Assembly: GCA_024695225.1 (NCBI GenBank)
Contig: JAILIO010000295.1
Location: forward strand, 1-14,930
Reading direction: 5' to 3'
Length of the DNA stretch: 14,930 nucleotides
DNA from: Lachnospiraceae bacterium
GTDB taxonomy: Bacteria > Bacillota > Clostridia > Lachnospirales > Lachnospiraceae
Positions 14,700-14,930 of this stretch are shown here, piece by piece. The translations under genes and the position numbers were made by a program. Under the pieces are notes generated by a model. That model was not told the origin of the DNA and did not search any database. It saw nothing but the letters and a program-made list of their open reading frames with translations. Positions within the stretch are counted from its first letter, which is position 1. Every line of letters begins with the position of its first letter.

Positions 14700-14746
14700 A
14701 AGGGCTATGAGGAATTATACAATGTTCCCCATAGCCCTTGACTTTT
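14700..14746 (+). terminator. Hairpin after the LytTR gene, possibly within an insertion sequence end
   Basis: AAGGGCTATG (14700-14709) is the exact reverse complement of CATAGCCCTT (14730-14739). After one A-C mismatch, GGAA (14711-14714) pairs with TTCC (14725-14728). TTTT follows at 14743-14746. It could end transcription of the LytTR gene or shield a mobile element from read-in. Confidence 0.6.
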
Positions 14747-14766
14747 GCTCTGTGTAGAGGTATACT
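14738..14766 (+). promoter_or_regulatory. Near-consensus vegetative promoter for the right-edge gene
   Basis: TTGACT (14738-14743) and TATACT (14761-14766) are 17 bases apart, each one base from consensus. The -35 overlaps the foot of the preceding hairpin by two bases. Transcription should start near 14773, leaving a leader of about 39 bases. Confidence 0.75.
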
Positions 14767-14774
14767 ATCTGTGA

Positions 14775-14797
14775 GTATAGGTATACGCCACCTATAC
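14775..14797. promoter_or_regulatory. Inverted repeat at the start of the leader
   Basis: GTATAGGT (14775-14782) and ACCTATAC (14790-14797) are perfect reverse complements 7 bases apart, starting about at the transcription start. GGTATAC also occurs at 14759-14765, overlapping the -10, and 21 bases later at 14780-14786. It may be an operator, or a 5' RNA hairpin just before the ribosome binding site at 14801. Confidence 0.5.
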
Positions 14798-14811
14798 GGA
14801 AAGGAGGCCAT

Positions 14812-14930
14812 ATGCCAAAAACAGATAAGGTGTACCCTGAATGGGTGCAGAAGTATCGGGAACGAGGGACAACTATAAAGAAAAAAGGTGATGCTTACTA
14901 TCTCTACAAACGCACTTCAAAAAGAGTGCC
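14812..14930 (+). CDS. Probable transposase, N-terminal fragment (runs off the window)
   Basis: Only the first 39 codons are visible. The ATG has AAGGAGG at 14801-14807 with a 4-base spacer. The protein begins MPKTDKVYPEWVQKYRERGT and continues with a basic, tyrosine-rich stretch (KKKGDAYYLYKRTSKRVP). I recall similar openings, with the WVQ...RGTT...YYLYK...RVP pattern, in IS1634/IS4-type DDE transposases of Clostridia and methanogens; this is memory of the family rather than a search, and no catalytic residues fall in the window. The compact set-up of a hairpin, strong promoter, inverted repeat and good ribosome binding site fits the left end of an insertion sequence. The terminal inverted repeat and target duplication cannot be confirmed because the right end is outside. 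Confidence 0.5.
   Translation, partial: MPKTDKVYPEWVQKYRERGTTIKKKGDAYYLYKRTSKRV

Noticed and set aside
1..14930. CRISPR arrays, tRNA or rRNA genes
   Set aside because: No regularly spaced repeats, cloverleaf-like segments with CCA-adjacent ends, or rRNA-like conserved stretches were seen on either strand.

Overview
The window is chromosomal DNA from a Gram-positive anaerobe, most probably a member of Lachnospiraceae/Clostridia. The grounds are a GyrB without the large proteobacterial insert, a transketolase split into two genes, a clostridial-type GyrA and MurG, strong AAGGAGG ribosome binding sites, and heavy use of AGG/AGA and ATA codons at mid G+C content. Every supported gene is on the + strand. 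No RNA gene or CRISPR array was seen.

Bases 1-6446 hold a tight cluster: gyrB (5' end outside the window), gyrA, a zinc-ribbon/transmembrane/SH3 protein, and murG. The last two junctions overlap by 1 and 4 bases, so DNA gyrase, an envelope-spanning protein of unknown role and the last cytoplasmic-side step of lipid II synthesis appear to be translated as one unit. Bases 6447-6875 are non-coding: short repeats, two hairpins (one a likely terminator) and a strong vegetative promoter.

Bases 6876-12799 form a second operon: pgi, a leuA-like gene, the two transketolase halves, and rpe. It joins glucose-6-phosphate isomerase to the non-oxidative pentose phosphate pathway. The odd member is leuA. 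It encodes a complete type-2 2-isopropylmalate synthase, including the C-terminal leucine-regulatory domain, continuing in frame into a complete AraC-type DNA-binding domain of about 100 residues. This enzyme-transcription factor fusion is the most notable feature of the window. It suggests a leucine-responsive 'trigger enzyme', perhaps controlling its own operon; that is inference.

Bases 12800-14639 hold a hairpin, a family 2 glycosyltransferase whose best start is a rare ATA codon, and a LytTR-type regulator whose receiver domain has lost the phospho-acceptor aspartate. The right edge (14700-14930) holds a terminator-like hairpin, a near-consensus promoter with a perfect inverted repeat in its leader, and the first 39 codons of what is probably a transposase, so an insertion sequence likely begins here.
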